Shown: positions 26,962-34,960 of the stretch, one piece after another
Layout of the letters: every line of letters begins with the position of its first letter
How positions within the stretch are numbered: the stretch's first letter is position 1
NCBI RefSeq assembly: GCF_002209355.2
Contig: NZ_CP106855.1
Location: 2,666,001 to 2,730,000 of the forward strand
Origin: Bdellovibrio sp. SKB1291214
GTDB taxonomy: Bacteria; Bdellovibrionota; Bdellovibrionia; Bdellovibrionales; Bdellovibrionaceae
Length of the DNA stretch: 64,000 bases
Direction: 5' to 3'
The notes under the pieces: generated by a model
Database searches by the model: none
Seen by the model: only the letters and a program-made list of their open reading frames with translations
Told to the model about the DNA's origin: nothing
Made by a program: the position numbers and the translations under genes

Positions 26962-27429
26962 TTAGTGGTGGTGATGTTCTTCTTTTTGTTCTTCTTTTTT
27001 ACTTTCTTTGTTCAAGCGGGAAACTACCGGGAAGTTTACGATTTGCTCTTTGTCGTTAACGAGAAGTTTGATGGCCACCGTTTGCTTTTCTTCAACGGGT
27101 TTCGTCGCATCGAAAAGCATGATGTGGTTGCCGCCTGGTTTTAATTCAAATATTTTGCCAGCTGCAACCTTGATAGTTTCCATTTTGGACATCGTCATAC
27201 GACCGTTCTTTTCAGAAGACTCGTGAAGTTCCACGGCTTTGAAGGGAGCTGCATCAACGACTTTAATCGTCACTTCTGACTTTGTGGTGTTTTTAATTGT
27301 ACCAAAACCAGCCGTCGTGTTTGTGCCTTTTAGCGGAACAAAAACGTGTGGATTGGAAATTTCGATATCCGCTGCCATGGCTGCAGAGGAAACCAAGATC
27401 ATTACTGCTGAAAGAATCATAGACTTCAT
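26962..27429 (-). CDS. Periplasmic copper chaperone PCu(A)C
   Basis: 155 aa with a signal peptide (SSAAMA-ADIE). The copper motif H-x10-M-x21-HxM is exact: His69, Met80, His102, Met104. The family delivers Cu(I) to the CuA site of cytochrome c oxidase together with Sco. The C-terminus is an unusual charged extension of Lys/Glu repeats ending in four histidines, which could bind extra metal. The start overlaps the Sco gene stop by 4 bp, so the two are translationally coupled. Confidence 0.92.
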   Translation of the reverse strand: MKSMILSAVMILVSSAAMAADIEISNPHVFVPLKGTNTTAGFGTIKNTTKSEVTIKVVDAAPFKAVELHESSEKNGRMTMSKMETIKVAAGKIFELKPGGNHIMLFDATKPVEEKQTVAIKLLVNDKEQIVNFPVVSRLNKESKKEEQKEEHHHH

Positions 27430-28037
27430 AGGTTCTCCTTAATTTTTTGGACAATAGAGTCGGCGGAACGGGGATTAGGCAAAGTATCTAAAACAATACC
27501 GTCCTTATCCAAGAAATAAATACGATCTGTGTGAGAAATCGAATATCCTAAGTAGGACTTGGGATCTTTCTCTTCAATATAGCTTGCTGCGAATAGTTTT
27601 ACCGCGGTGTCGATGTTTTCTTTAGTTCCGCTGAGTCCAATGAAAGTAGGATCAAAGTTTTTCGCGTACGTCGCCACACTGGCCGGAGTATCATGCTCCA
27701 CATCTACGCTCATGAAAATCAGACGCACGTTCTTTTTTTGATCCTCATTTAAAGAAGCGAATGCTTGGCTGGTGTAAGATAAAGCCATCGGGCAGACATC
27801 AGGGCATTTCGCATACCCGAAGTACAACAGATTCAATTTTTTAGAATCATCTGAAAATTTCCAGGATGAGCCATTGTAATTTGCCGTGAAATCTCCACCC
27901 AGATCGGGTTGGCGATTTTGATACCACTTTAATGTAAAAACCAACGTGATCGCTAATACAGCGGATACGATAGACGCGATGATGATTTGTTTTTTGATAA
28001 CTCCCCCAACTCCTTGCTCCGGCACAGCCGGAAACAA
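27426..28037 (-). CDS. SCO1/SenC copper-binding thioredoxin-fold protein
   Basis: 203 aa in the longest frame, with an N-terminal membrane anchor (IIIASIVSAVLAITLVF). The Sco motif CPDVCP provides Cys78 and Cys82, and the distal copper His is in SISHTDRIYFLD. The role is assembly of the CuA centre of cytochrome oxidase and/or redox sensing. The start is unclear. The longest frame uses TTG 28037 with no ribosome site. A strong AAGGAG/GGGGGAG cluster (28001-28015) lies just before an in-frame ATC at 27998, where homologues would begin (x-KKQ). No ATG is present near there. Confidence 0.88.
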   Translation of the reverse strand: MFPAVPEQGVGGVIKKQIIIASIVSAVLAITLVFTLKWYQNRQPDLGGDFTANYNGSSWKFSDDSKKLNLLYFGYAKCPDVCPMALSYTSQAFASLNEDQKKNVRLIFMSVDVEHDTPASVATYAKNFDPTFIGLSGTKENIDTAVKLFAASYIEEKDPKSYLGYSISHTDRIYFLDKDGIVLDTLPNPRSADSIVQKIKENL

Positions 28038-28119
28038 GCAGATACTAAGGACTTAACTCATAGCATCTGGGGAGTCACGAGCCAACGCAACAAAGTGCTG
28101 CTATGGCTGTTAGATGACG

Positions 28120-29316
28120 TTATTGAACGTTGCTAAAGGCTTCCAAGTAGCGGGCAGGAAGCCGACGAGACAGCTCGGGTGTCGTTTGAATATCTTTGCG
28201 AACTGCTTTCCTAAATTCCGCAAAGATACTGGGCATCGCATTTAAAGCGCGCCCTAAATCATAGCGCACCACGTGAGTCGCTTTGATCAAGGGTTGTTCG
28301 CGGAAGAATGAATTTACGAAATCCATTTTACTCATGTGCTGATAATCTGCCGAAAACTTTTCGTAAAAAGGAATATCTTTACTAAACGGAACCATCCATG
28401 TCGCGGAAAAAACACCTTTCGGTTCCTGTCCATAGAAAGCTGCCACTAAAACTTCTTTCACAGATTCTCTAACGGCGTGTTCAGGATGAAGACGAACCGG
28501 ATCTAAGGGATTTTCATCGATTTGTAAATGGCCATCACCGCGCGTTTCCCATTGATCTCCATAAGAATTTGCCACAGGGAAAGCTTCCTCGACACCCGTG
28601 CGTAGATTTTTACTTTCGTTGTCATGCAAAAGCATAGTGATCAGATCGCCGCGGTTCTTTTTTAAAAAACCTTCGAGATTGGCTTTAGCCCATTCCACGA
28701 CTTGCACGCGAGGCACACGTACGTGACCCGAGGCAAATGCATCTGTTAAATAATGATCCGCAAAAGCATTTGCAATCAATGCTTGCTGCAATAAAAGCAT
28801 GCTTTTAGCTGGATTCGAGTCCTTCAGCTCATAAGACTGCAAGGCCTTGTCGATGGCTTCTTGGTGATAGCGAACATAATCTTTCATGTTATACCAACCA
28901 AAGTGATTATAGTTCTTAGTTACGACACCCAAATATTTTGGCATGGAAAACAAGGTCGCAACGCCGTTACATGTTTTTGGTTTGTCGCCATGGATCTCAT
29001 CGTGAGTGCACTTGATCACATGCTTGATGCCTTTGCGTTTATCAGCGTACATTTCACCAGGGTTATTGTAAAAGTCAGCCGACATCAAAATTTCGCCGTA
29101 ACGGAAGAAAATCTTTTTATCTGCACGAGGAATTTCGGTAACAGGGCAGTCTGCTTTACTGATGCCAAGCTCGCGGCACGCCGCAAAGGCACCGCTTTCA
29201 CCTAAAGAAAGATGTTCGCTGCCAGCCCATTTGATTTCTAAGGTTTGTGCATGTGCAACATTGGTTGCCACGGAAGATGTGAACGCAAACGCTGTCATCC
29301 AAAAGCCGATTTTCAT
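28120..29316 (-). CDS. Secreted protein resembling zinc-dependent phospholipase C/S1-P1 nuclease fold
   Basis: 398 aa with a signal peptide (TNVAHA-QTL). The central helix-rich region holds NHFGWYNMKDYVRYHQEAI and ALIANAFADHYLTDAFASGHVR. The spaced His and Asp residues (H..D....H-x3-D.....H) resemble the metal-binding helices of bacterial phospholipase C and P1 nuclease. Four cysteines in the N-terminal third suggest a disulfide-bonded exported protein. Lipase activity on prey or host lipids is possible but is inference. It lies upstream of the Sco/PCu(A)C pair on the same strand, with a 82-bp gap. Confidence 0.6.
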   Translation of the reverse strand: MKIGFWMTAFAFTSSVATNVAHAQTLEIKWAGSEHLSLGESGAFAACRELGISKADCPVTEIPRADKKIFFRYGEILMSADFYNNPGEMYADKRKGIKHVIKCTHDEIHGDKPKTCNGVATLFSMPKYLGVVTKNYNHFGWYNMKDYVRYHQEAIDKALQSYELKDSNPAKSMLLLQQALIANAFADHYLTDAFASGHVRVPRVQVVEWAKANLEGFLKKNRGDLITMLLHDNESKNLRTGVEEAFPVANSYGDQWETRGDGHLQIDENPLDPVRLHPEHAVRESVKEVLVAAFYGQEPKGVFSATWMVPFSKDIPFYEKFSADYQHMSKMDFVNSFFREQPLIKATHVVRYDLGRALNAMPSIFAEFRKAVRKDIQTTPELSRRLPARYLEAFSNVQ

Positions 29317-29402
29317 AACGTCCTACCTTTTGAAAGATGTAGGTAAGAGATCGGCAGATTAGAGGATCAGTTGAAATTTTGACGAGAAAATTGGACTTAA
29401 AG

Positions 29403-30425
29403 CTAAAAGACCTTAGAACAGCTGCTAGGGGCGACTTTCGCCTTTTGTTGCACAATTCTCCAGAGGATCTTATTTCCTAAATCGTTATCCATAAGTTCTG
29501 GATGGAACTGAAGTAGGATGCCTCGACCATTTTTGAATTCAGTGGCTTCAGTGACTCCATCAGCTGCCGTGGCAGCGAGTTCCAAAGGACCACCTGCTTT
29601 GAATTTCACGGCTTGATGGTGCAAAGAGTTCACCGTTAACGTCGATGAGCCTTCGGATAACAGAGAAGCTAATATTCCGTGGGTTGTTTTTTTAACTTTG
29701 ATGTCGTGCCAATCATCTGCATGCGGCAGTTCAGGGCCGACTTGCACAGGTACGTCTTGTAAAAGTGTGTATCCTAAGGCGACGGAGGCGATCTGCGAGC
29801 CACGGCAAACTCCCATAAAAAAGCCTTTTTCGCTTGCAACATAATTCTTGATCAGCGCAATTTCAAATTGGTCGCGAGTCGGAACGGTGTTGCGAGCGTG
29901 CAGATTTTCTTTTTTGTAAAAGGCAGGGTCGACATCGTCACCACCCATGGCCACCATCATCGAAAAATTTATCGAAATTTTATCGAACAAACTGCGCGTT
30001 TCTGCCAGAGTGAGACCCAAGTTTGCATTGATCGGCAGAATGTAGCTAACCTGTCCTGCTTGGGCAAAAATCCGCTTAAAACTATTTACGCGTTGTGAAT
30101 TCATTCCATAGTCTTTCGGAAGATTGGCTATCAACAGCGTTCGATTGTCTCGGTCTGCATCCAGCGGAGTCAGGTTTTCAATCCGCATATCAGGACGTTT
30201 CCCTTGAAACAGTTCCATCAGATCAGGATGTTTTTCTAAATTTGAAAGATACCGTTCCGCGGCCGCTTCCGGTTTTTCTCCTGCTTTCACAGGAAGAATA
30301 AATGGCGCCGCCATTTGCCCTGATGGAAGCCACTGATAAAGGGTTACTTCAGCGGCCGCGTGTGCCACGGTAGTCAGAATCATGGTTGAAAGTAAAATAG
30401 TAAAGATCAGGCGTAACTTACCCAT
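29403..30425 (-). CDS. Exported class I glutamine amidotransferase-like hydrolase (peptidase C26 type)
   Basis: 340 aa. The nucleophile elbow GVCRGSQIASVALG, a SLHHQAVK segment and the QFHPE motif match gamma-glutamyl-gamma-aminobutyrate hydrolase/peptidase C26. These normally cytoplasmic enzymes cleave gamma-glutamyl amides. Here the first 23 residues form a convincing signal peptide (LIFTILLSTMILTTVAHA) and an extra N-terminal region of about 90 residues precedes the catalytic fold. Start 30425 is chosen for the signal peptide; the frame is open to 30650. No Shine-Dalgarno is visible. The substrate is unknown. Confidence 0.75.
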   Translation of the reverse strand: MGKLRLIFTILLSTMILTTVAHAAAEVTLYQWLPSGQMAAPFILPVKAGEKPEAAAERYLSNLEKHPDLMELFQGKRPDMRIENLTPLDADRDNRTLLIANLPKDYGMNSQRVNSFKRIFAQAGQVSYILPINANLGLTLAETRSLFDKISINFSMMVAMGGDDVDPAFYKKENLHARNTVPTRDQFEIALIKNYVASEKGFFMGVCRGSQIASVALGYTLLQDVPVQVGPELPHADDWHDIKVKKTTHGILASLLSEGSSTLTVNSLHHQAVKFKAGGPLELAATAADGVTEATEFKNGRGILLQFHPELMDNDLGNKILWRIVQQKAKVAPSSCSKVF

Positions 30426-30550
30426 ATCAGGGGGGAGTTCAAAATGAGTACCAACTCGAGACATCCTAAATTCAATGGATTGGAAATGAAGGCGGACCCA
30501 GTGTCTCAATATGAGACGGTGCGGAGTTTTGTCGACCGTTGTAAATAAAA

Positions 30551-30573
30551 AAACCGGGTGCAAACCCCGGTTT
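30551..30573 (-). terminator. Terminator of the small lipoprotein gene
   Basis: Stem AAACCGGG / CCCGGTTT with a 7-nt loop; on the minus strand it is followed by a T7 tract. Confidence 0.82.
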
Positions 30574-30598
30574 ATGTGAATCAAGTTTTCTGAACATC

Positions 30599-30781
30599 TT
30601 AATAGTAAGACATTCTTGAAGCATCCTTTTGCACGAAAGGATAGTGCCATGGCATAGGCTTCGAAGTTTCTTCCGTATAGTTAGAGGGAGAACGAGGTTC
30701 TTCTTTAACTGGGGAATAAGCACAAGCTCCCATACCTAACATTGCTACTACAAGTGTCATCTTTGCTGTGAATTTTAACAT
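30599..30781 (-). CDS. Small lipoprotein (60 aa)
   Basis: A lipobox GMGAC follows a hydrophobic signal, so the mature lipoprotein starts at Cys20 and is about 41 residues. The mature part is polar with several Pro and aromatic residues (PMPWHYPF). AAGGAG sits seven bases upstream of the ATG and a terminator follows the stop, so this is a self-contained gene. No family is recognised. The residue after Cys is Ala, not Asp, so outer-membrane sorting is plausible if Lol rules apply. Confidence 0.8.
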   Translation of the reverse strand: MLKFTAKMTLVVAMLGMGACAYSPVKEEPRSPSNYTEETSKPMPWHYPFVQKDASRMSYY

Positions 30782-30952
30782 TCTGTTCTCCTTGTTGAAG
30801 CTCTCGCAATAAGAGCTGACCCCTTTATCGGAGTTTTTCAGGACTTAAGAAGGGTGAAGCTGAAAAAAGGTGATTTTCTTCTGATTAGAAACACATTCGT
30901 TTCACTTGGAGACACCTCCCAGAGAAAGTATCGTGAATCTATCGGAGGTCGC

Positions 30953-31321
30953 ATGACGACGCTGGGCTTGTACATTCATTTGGAAGCAAAACCGGGCCGC
31001 GAGTTCGAGCTCGAAAACTTTTTAAGAGACGCCATGAAGATCGTCCGAGAAGAAGTCGGAACCACCGCGTGGTTTGCATGTCGTATCGGACCCTCAACAT
31101 TTGCAATCTTTGATGCATTCCCGGACGAGTATGCGCGTCGAGCCCATCTGGAAGGTAAAGTGGCATCGAACCTTATTGCTCGTGCCTCAGATTTGTTAGC
31201 TCGCCCACCCATTGTGGAACGTTTGGATATTTTAGCAGATAAATTGCCGGGTTCCGTGTCAGCGAAAGCAGATGCTTCGGACATTGATCGTCCTGCGGCA
31301 GATTATCGCAGTCATATCTAA
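30953..31321 (+). CDS. Antibiotic biosynthesis monooxygenase (ABM/YgiN-like) domain protein
   Basis: 122 aa, a ferredoxin-like ABM fold. LYIHLEAKPGREFELENFL starts the first strand and helix, and FAIFDAFPDEYARRAHL is the conserved later block. These small dimeric proteins are quinol or heme-type monooxygenases, or stress proteins without a known substrate. The start is fixed by GGAGG six bases before ATG 30953; the frame extends to 30854 but lacks a ribosome site. The C-terminal 20 residues are polar and extra to the fold. Confidence 0.8.
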   Translation: MTTLGLYIHLEAKPGREFELENFLRDAMKIVREEVGTTAWFACRIGPSTFAIFDAFPDEYARRAHLEGKVASNLIARASDLLARPPIVERLDILADKLPGSVSAKADASDIDRPAADYRSHI

Positions 31322-31441
31322 GACAAAGTCGAGTTGAAATATGAATATGCAACACTTTACCTAGAGCGAAGGTCGGGAAGCAGCACTCTGTTTCCCGCTC
31401 CCAGGAAGGCTTTGATAGCCTTTTTAGAAGGAAGAGGTTGC

Positions 31442-32275
31442 ATGAAAAATATCTTACTGGTTTTGTCGTTGGGTGTTTTGTTCCTGTCTGGTTGCAGTCG
31501 TTTGGATATTGCTTATCGTTGGGCAGATACTTACATTGCTTCCAAAGTCGACGACTACTTTGATATCTCTTCCGATCAAAGCAAGGCTTTAAAAAAAGAC
31601 ATTAAAAAAGACCTGGGCGTCATGAAGACCACGTTGCTTCCGCAATGGACGGATCGCCTGCAAAAAATCCAAAACGATGTCGAAGCAGGAACGTTGAACG
31701 ATAGTAAGGTCGCCTTTTACTTTAGCCAGTTCTTCAAAGACATCGAACAGATCAACTCCCATTTCGCAACCACGGCTGTTGAATTTATTAGCACCACACA
31801 ACCCACGCAGATTGAATATTTTAAAAAGTCTTTCGCTAAGAAAAATCGGGAAGATATCGAAAAGGCTCAGAATATCGCTAAAGCGCAGAAGGAATATAGA
31901 GGTAAGTACGAAGACATCTTTGAGATGTTTGTAGGATCGCTCACTAAGGATCAGGAAAAGATGATCGCAGAGAGCGTTAAAAACTTTCCGTATCCCGCAG
32001 AACTGAAAGCAAGAAACAAGGCCTATATTTTTAATGAATTTATCTCTCATCAAAACTCCATGGAGGAGATGAAGAAGTTCGTTCGCGATTATACTTTGCA
32101 AGCCGAAAAGTTCGATTTGCCAGAGTTCCGTGCCGCGAATCAGGCCTATCAAGAGAATTTGCAAAAGCTGATCACACAGGTGATGACTCAGCTCACTGAA
32201 AAACAGAAGGTCGCTCTTAAAAATAATATCCATGAAAAGACGGAGCAACTGCGCGCCATCTCAGCCATCATGTAA
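31442..32275 (+). CDS. Lipoprotein, DUF6279-like
   Basis: 277 aa. The lipobox LSGC is at the end of a typical signal. The mature protein begins SRLDIAYRWADTYIASKVDDYFDISSDQ, which matches the DUF6279 lipoprotein pattern (a YRxxD block followed by DDYFDL). The rest is helical and highly charged, with many Lys/Glu heptad-like stretches. It probably sits on the periplasmic face of a membrane. AAGGAAGAGG precedes ATG 31442. The function is unknown. Confidence 0.8.
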   Translation: MKNILLVLSLGVLFLSGCSRLDIAYRWADTYIASKVDDYFDISSDQSKALKKDIKKDLGVMKTTLLPQWTDRLQKIQNDVEAGTLNDSKVAFYFSQFFKDIEQINSHFATTAVEFISTTQPTQIEYFKKSFAKKNREDIEKAQNIAKAQKEYRGKYEDIFEMFVGSLTKDQEKMIAESVKNFPYPAELKARNKAYIFNEFISHQNSMEEMKKFVRDYTLQAEKFDLPEFRAANQAYQENLQKLITQVMTQLTEKQKVALKNNIHEKTEQLRAISAIM

Positions 32276-32341
32276 ATAAACAGACTGCTTACCGTCTTAT
32301 CTGTCGCTATCCTTGAAAGCGGCAATGGGATAGGAGGAGTC

Positions 32342-32650
32342 ATGAATTACCACGCACTTATTGCAATCAGTTTATTCTCTTCGTTGGCATTTTCAGAGCC
32401 ACCGCAAAAGGATACTCCACCGGCCCGCGCCGATGAATCTCCCGCGCGCACAGAAGCCCGCGATCGCGTCGCAAAAGATAAAGCAGATCTTAATCAGAAA
32501 CTGAAAGAAAAAGCCCCGACGGCTGAAATCCATGGCGTAAAAACTCGCCTGCAACGAGATCGCACATTCGAGAATCGCGAAGACGTAAATCAAAAGATTA
32601 AGGAAGACCAAAAAGCAAAAGCCGACGCCAACACTCCCCAAAGCCACTGA
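32342..32650 (+). CDS. Small secreted, highly charged protein
   Basis: 102 aa with a short signal (IAISLFSSLAFS) and a mature part that is almost all Lys, Glu, Asp, Arg, Ala and Pro. It is probably unstructured or a single long helix. Two related segments flank a central ALxGVKTRLQRD-type region: RVAKDKADLNQKLKEKA and NREDVNQKIKEDQKAKA. AGGAGG just before the ATG supports translation. No family is recognised. Confidence 0.65.
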   Translation: MNYHALIAISLFSSLAFSEPPQKDTPPARADESPARTEARDRVAKDKADLNQKLKEKAPTAEIHGVKTRLQRDRTFENREDVNQKIKEDQKAKADANTPQSH

Positions 32651-32680
32651 TGGAACAAGGGGAGTAGAACGCAGACTCTT

Positions 32681-32833
32681 TTACCGAGGTAAATTCGGAG
32701 TCTGAATTGTCGGGGGAGGCGGGGGAGATTTTTGAACGTCTTTTCCCCAAATGTAGCCCACAAAATAAGCAGAACACCCTATAAGGGCTAAAATCATCCA
32801 TTTTTTCGCGCGGCTCATCAAAATTGCTTTCAT
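32681..32833 (-). CDS. Small single-pass membrane protein (50 aa)
   Basis: A basic N-terminus, one hydrophobic helix (WMILALIGCSAYFVGYIWG) and a proline-rich tail (PPPPPTIQTP). The start at 32833 is a guess, since no ribosome site is evident and the frame continues upstream across the tRNA promoter and into the tRNA. The short C-tail could be periplasmic. No relatives are recognised. Confidence 0.4.
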   Translation of the reverse strand: MKAILMSRAKKWMILALIGCSAYFVGYIWGKDVQKSPPPPPTIQTPNLPR

Positions 32834-32850
32834 TTTTTTAGTTTTAGCCG

Positions 32851-32879
32851 TTGACAATAGACAGTGGCAACTGTAATTT
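32851..32879 (+). promoter_or_regulatory. Sigma-70-type promoter of tRNA-Gly
   Basis: TTGACA at 32851-32856, a 17-bp spacer, then TAATTT at 32874-32879 preceded by TG. The tRNA begins 17 bp downstream. Confidence 0.85.
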
Positions 32880-32895
32880 TGGTTTCTCTTTGAGC

Positions 32896-32971
32896 GCGGG
32901 AGTAGCTCAGTTGATAGAGCGATGCCTTGCCAAGGCATAGGTCGCGGGTTTGAGCCCCGTCTCCCGCTCCA
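32896..32971 (+). tRNA. tRNA-Gly (anticodon GCC)
   Basis: A 76-nt cloverleaf with encoded CCA. The acceptor stem is GCGGGAG/CTCCCGC, the D stem GCTC/GAGC, and the anticodon stem ATGCC/GGCAT with loop TTGCCAA (anticodon GCC). The T stem is GCGGG/CCCGT. The T loop reads TTTGAGC, with U56 instead of the near-universal C56, and the D loop reads TTGATA, with A19 instead of G19. The elbow tertiary pair is therefore A19-U56. Discriminator base U73 is normal for glycine. Confidence 0.97.
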
Positions 32972-32991
32972 ATTTTTTTGGATAAAATATT

Positions 32992-33019
32992 AAACCCCGA
33001 TAGCAGTATCGGGGTTTTT
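32992..33019 (+). terminator. Terminator of tRNA-Gly
   Basis: An 11-bp stem AAACCCCGATA / TATCGGGGTTT with a GCAG loop, then more T. Confidence 0.9.
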
Positions 33020-33071
33020 CTTTTTCAGCCCCTTCAACAATTAAGACACCGCATTCAGTGCGAGGCTAGCT

Positions 33072-33551
33072 ATGAGTTTACAGATTCGAAAAGCAGATGT
33101 TGCTGATTGCGAACTTATTCTGGATTTTATCAAAGGTTTGGCTGACTACGAAAAGCTGTCCCACGAAGTAGTGGCGAACCCTGAATTACTTCGCGAAAAT
33201 CTTTTTGGACCTGAACCCAAAGCAGAAGTTCTTATCGCCGAATGGGACCAGCAACCGGCGGGCTTCGCTTTATTTTTTCATAACTTCTCTACATTTTTAG
33301 GACGCCCGGGGATTTATCTGGAAGATCTCTTCGTAATACCTAAGTTTCGTGCCCACGGCATCGGCAAGGGTCTTTTAAAACGATTAGCACAGCTCGCAGT
33401 GGAGCGTAAATGCGGTCGCCTGGAATGGTCGGTCCTAGATTGGAATCAACCAGCCATCGATTTTTACGTCAATGTGGGGGCAGCTCCCATGGATGAGTGG
33501 ACAGTATACCGTCTGACGGGTGATAAGCTTTCGGACTTTGCAAAGAGCTAA
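33072..33551 (+). CDS. GNAT-family N-acetyltransferase
   Basis: 159 aa with the GNAT fold throughout. The first strand is IRKADVADCELILDFIKGLADYEKL. YLEDLFVIPKFRAHGIGKGLLKRL holds the acetyl-CoA pyrophosphate loop (R-x-x-G-I-G-K), and DWNQPAIDFYVNVGA is the last motif. This subgroup resembles diamine/thialysine acetyltransferases (SSAT-like), so a small amine may be the acceptor; that is inference. The start at 33072 lies shortly after the tRNA terminator. Confidence 0.88.
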   Translation: MSLQIRKADVADCELILDFIKGLADYEKLSHEVVANPELLRENLFGPEPKAEVLIAEWDQQPAGFALFFHNFSTFLGRPGIYLEDLFVIPKFRAHGIGKGLLKRLAQLAVERKCGRLEWSVLDWNQPAIDFYVNVGAAPMDEWTVYRLTGDKLSDFAKS

Positions 33552-33595
33552 ACTACAGGATTTCTTTTAAAAGAAGTTATGCGATAATAAGTGGC

Positions 33596-34267
33596 ATGTG
33601 TGCAAGTTACGGAGCCGCTTCGGAATTCAATCTTCTAAAAAAAACCTATCGGGTTGAGTTTCCGCCTATCTTAGCAATGCCTCAGCAGATTATCTATCCG
33701 CACACTCCGGCCCCCGTGGTTATAGCCGCCGAGCAAAAACCCCAGGTTCAGCTGATGAATTACTCCCTGATCCCATCGTGGTCCAAGGTGCGAAAACCAA
33801 AATTCGCAACTTACAACGCGCGGATGGAGGAAGTCTTAAATAAGCCTTCCTGGAAAAAACCCTTTGAAACAAAACACTGCTTGGTGCCGATTCAGGAGTT
33901 TTACGAAGCTGTGTATCTAGGGCGTTTTGCTGGGCACAAGATAGCGATTTCGTCTTCGGATGATCAGCTGCTGACCGCTGCAGGTATTTGGGATTCTTGG
34001 CAGGATGACAAAACGGGTGAGGTGGTTGATTCCTTCGCGATTCTTACCACGGAACCCACGCCCGAGATTTTAGATGCGGGTCACGATCGTTGTCCGTTAT
34101 TTTTGAAGGCGGAGTCTTTTGATACTTGGTTGACTGCCCAGATGTCAGGAACTCAGTGGTTGGAGTTTTTAAAAGTAAATCAATCTGACAGTGGATTTCA
34201 GTTTTCTGCGAAGGAACCGCTCAAATCTTACACCGGACAGATGTCATTATTTTCCGACGACGAATAA
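33596..34267 (+). CDS. SOS response-associated peptidase (SRAP; YedK/HMCES-like)
   Basis: 223 aa. SRAP proteins crosslink to abasic sites in single-stranded DNA through the N-terminal cysteine exposed after Met removal. All four active-site residues are in register: Cys2, Asn74 (TYNARMEE), Glu101 (IQEFYEA) and His163 (GHDRCPLF). Start 33596 is certain because Cys2 must follow the Met. It stands alone between the GNAT gene and the convergent EEP gene, whose stop follows its own without a gap. No LexA-like box is obvious. Confidence 0.92.
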   Translation: MCASYGAASEFNLLKKTYRVEFPPILAMPQQIIYPHTPAPVVIAAEQKPQVQLMNYSLIPSWSKVRKPKFATYNARMEEVLNKPSWKKPFETKHCLVPIQEFYEAVYLGRFAGHKIAISSSDDQLLTAAGIWDSWQDDKTGEVVDSFAILTTEPTPEILDAGHDRCPLFLKAESFDTWLTAQMSGTQWLEFLKVNQSDSGFQFSAKEPLKSYTGQMSLFSDDE

Positions 34268-34960
34268 TTAAATCATCTGAATTTCTGCCAACAAGGGATA
34301 GTGATCAGAAAAATATTTTGAATCACTTGTTTTTAAAACCATGGACTCCCTTACCAAAGAGGGGGGACGGCACCACATTCGATCCAATTTTAAAAATGGA
34401 GCCCGTGTCGGGAATGTGTTTCCCGAAGGCACCGCATGCAGGACATTGTTTAAGCGTTTCAAATTTGCAGAATAGCTTTGCCACTCGTTAATATCTCCGC
34501 CCACGATTAACGGGTGGGAGCTGTCGCCTGTGACGAAATCAAAAAGTTTTTTCATCTGCAGGTTGCGTTCCGCAATTTTGAGACCCTTATGCGTGTTGAT
34601 CACATGTAAAAGCCCCTTGGGGGTTTCTAAAAAGGCTTCGACAATATTGCGAGGTTCTCGGTCTGGAGAGCTAATATCCATGATTTTATGACTGAACACC
34701 GGAAATCTGGATAAGATGGCGTTTCCGTACCATCCCTTTTCGCGTTCCATGGTGGGAGCAGCAACGAAATATTTAAAATGATCGGTCTTTAACTCTTGAA
34801 TGTCCCTGATAGGGTCAGAACCCGTGCGTGTGTCCATCTCCTGAATCAAGGCGACGTCGATGTTATGATGTTTTAAGAACAAACCTATTCTTAAATAGTC
34901 CCGTCTGCCATCTATGCCTTTCGCGCCGTGAATATTATATGTCACGATTCTGATGGTCAT
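34268..34960 (-). CDS. Endonuclease/exonuclease/phosphatase (EEP) family protein
   Basis: 230 aa. The EEP metal-site motifs are TYNIHGAKG (Asn9), LIQEMD, GGDINEW and the terminal SDHYPLLAEI (Asp-His). It has no signal peptide, so it is probably cytoplasmic or membrane-associated through its partner. Its ATG overlaps the stop of the phospholipase D gene by 4 bp (ATGA), which fixes the start. In related gene pairs the EEP protein accompanies PLD-VTT proteins, so a phospholipid or headgroup phosphoesterase role is more likely than DNA cleavage, though this is inference. Confidence 0.85.
   Translation of the reverse strand: MTIRIVTYNIHGAKGIDGRRDYLRIGLFLKHHNIDVALIQEMDTRTGSDPIRDIQELKTDHFKYFVAAPTMEREKGWYGNAILSRFPVFSHKIMDISSPDREPRNIVEAFLETPKGLLHVINTHKGLKIAERNLQMKKLFDFVTGDSSHPLIVGGDINEWQSYSANLKRLNNVLHAVPSGNTFPTRAPFLKLDRMWCRPPSLVRESMVLKTSDSKYFSDHYPLLAEIQMI

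Noticed and set aside
26805-27059. 84-codon ORF directly after the exporter permease
   Set aside because: It runs through the repeat, the terminator stem and antisense to the PCu(A)C gene end, with no ribosome site; it is a chance frame.
30854-30952. 33-residue N-terminal extension of the ABM-domain protein
   Set aside because: It lacks a ribosome site, while GGAGG sits at the right distance before ATG 30953, where the fold begins.
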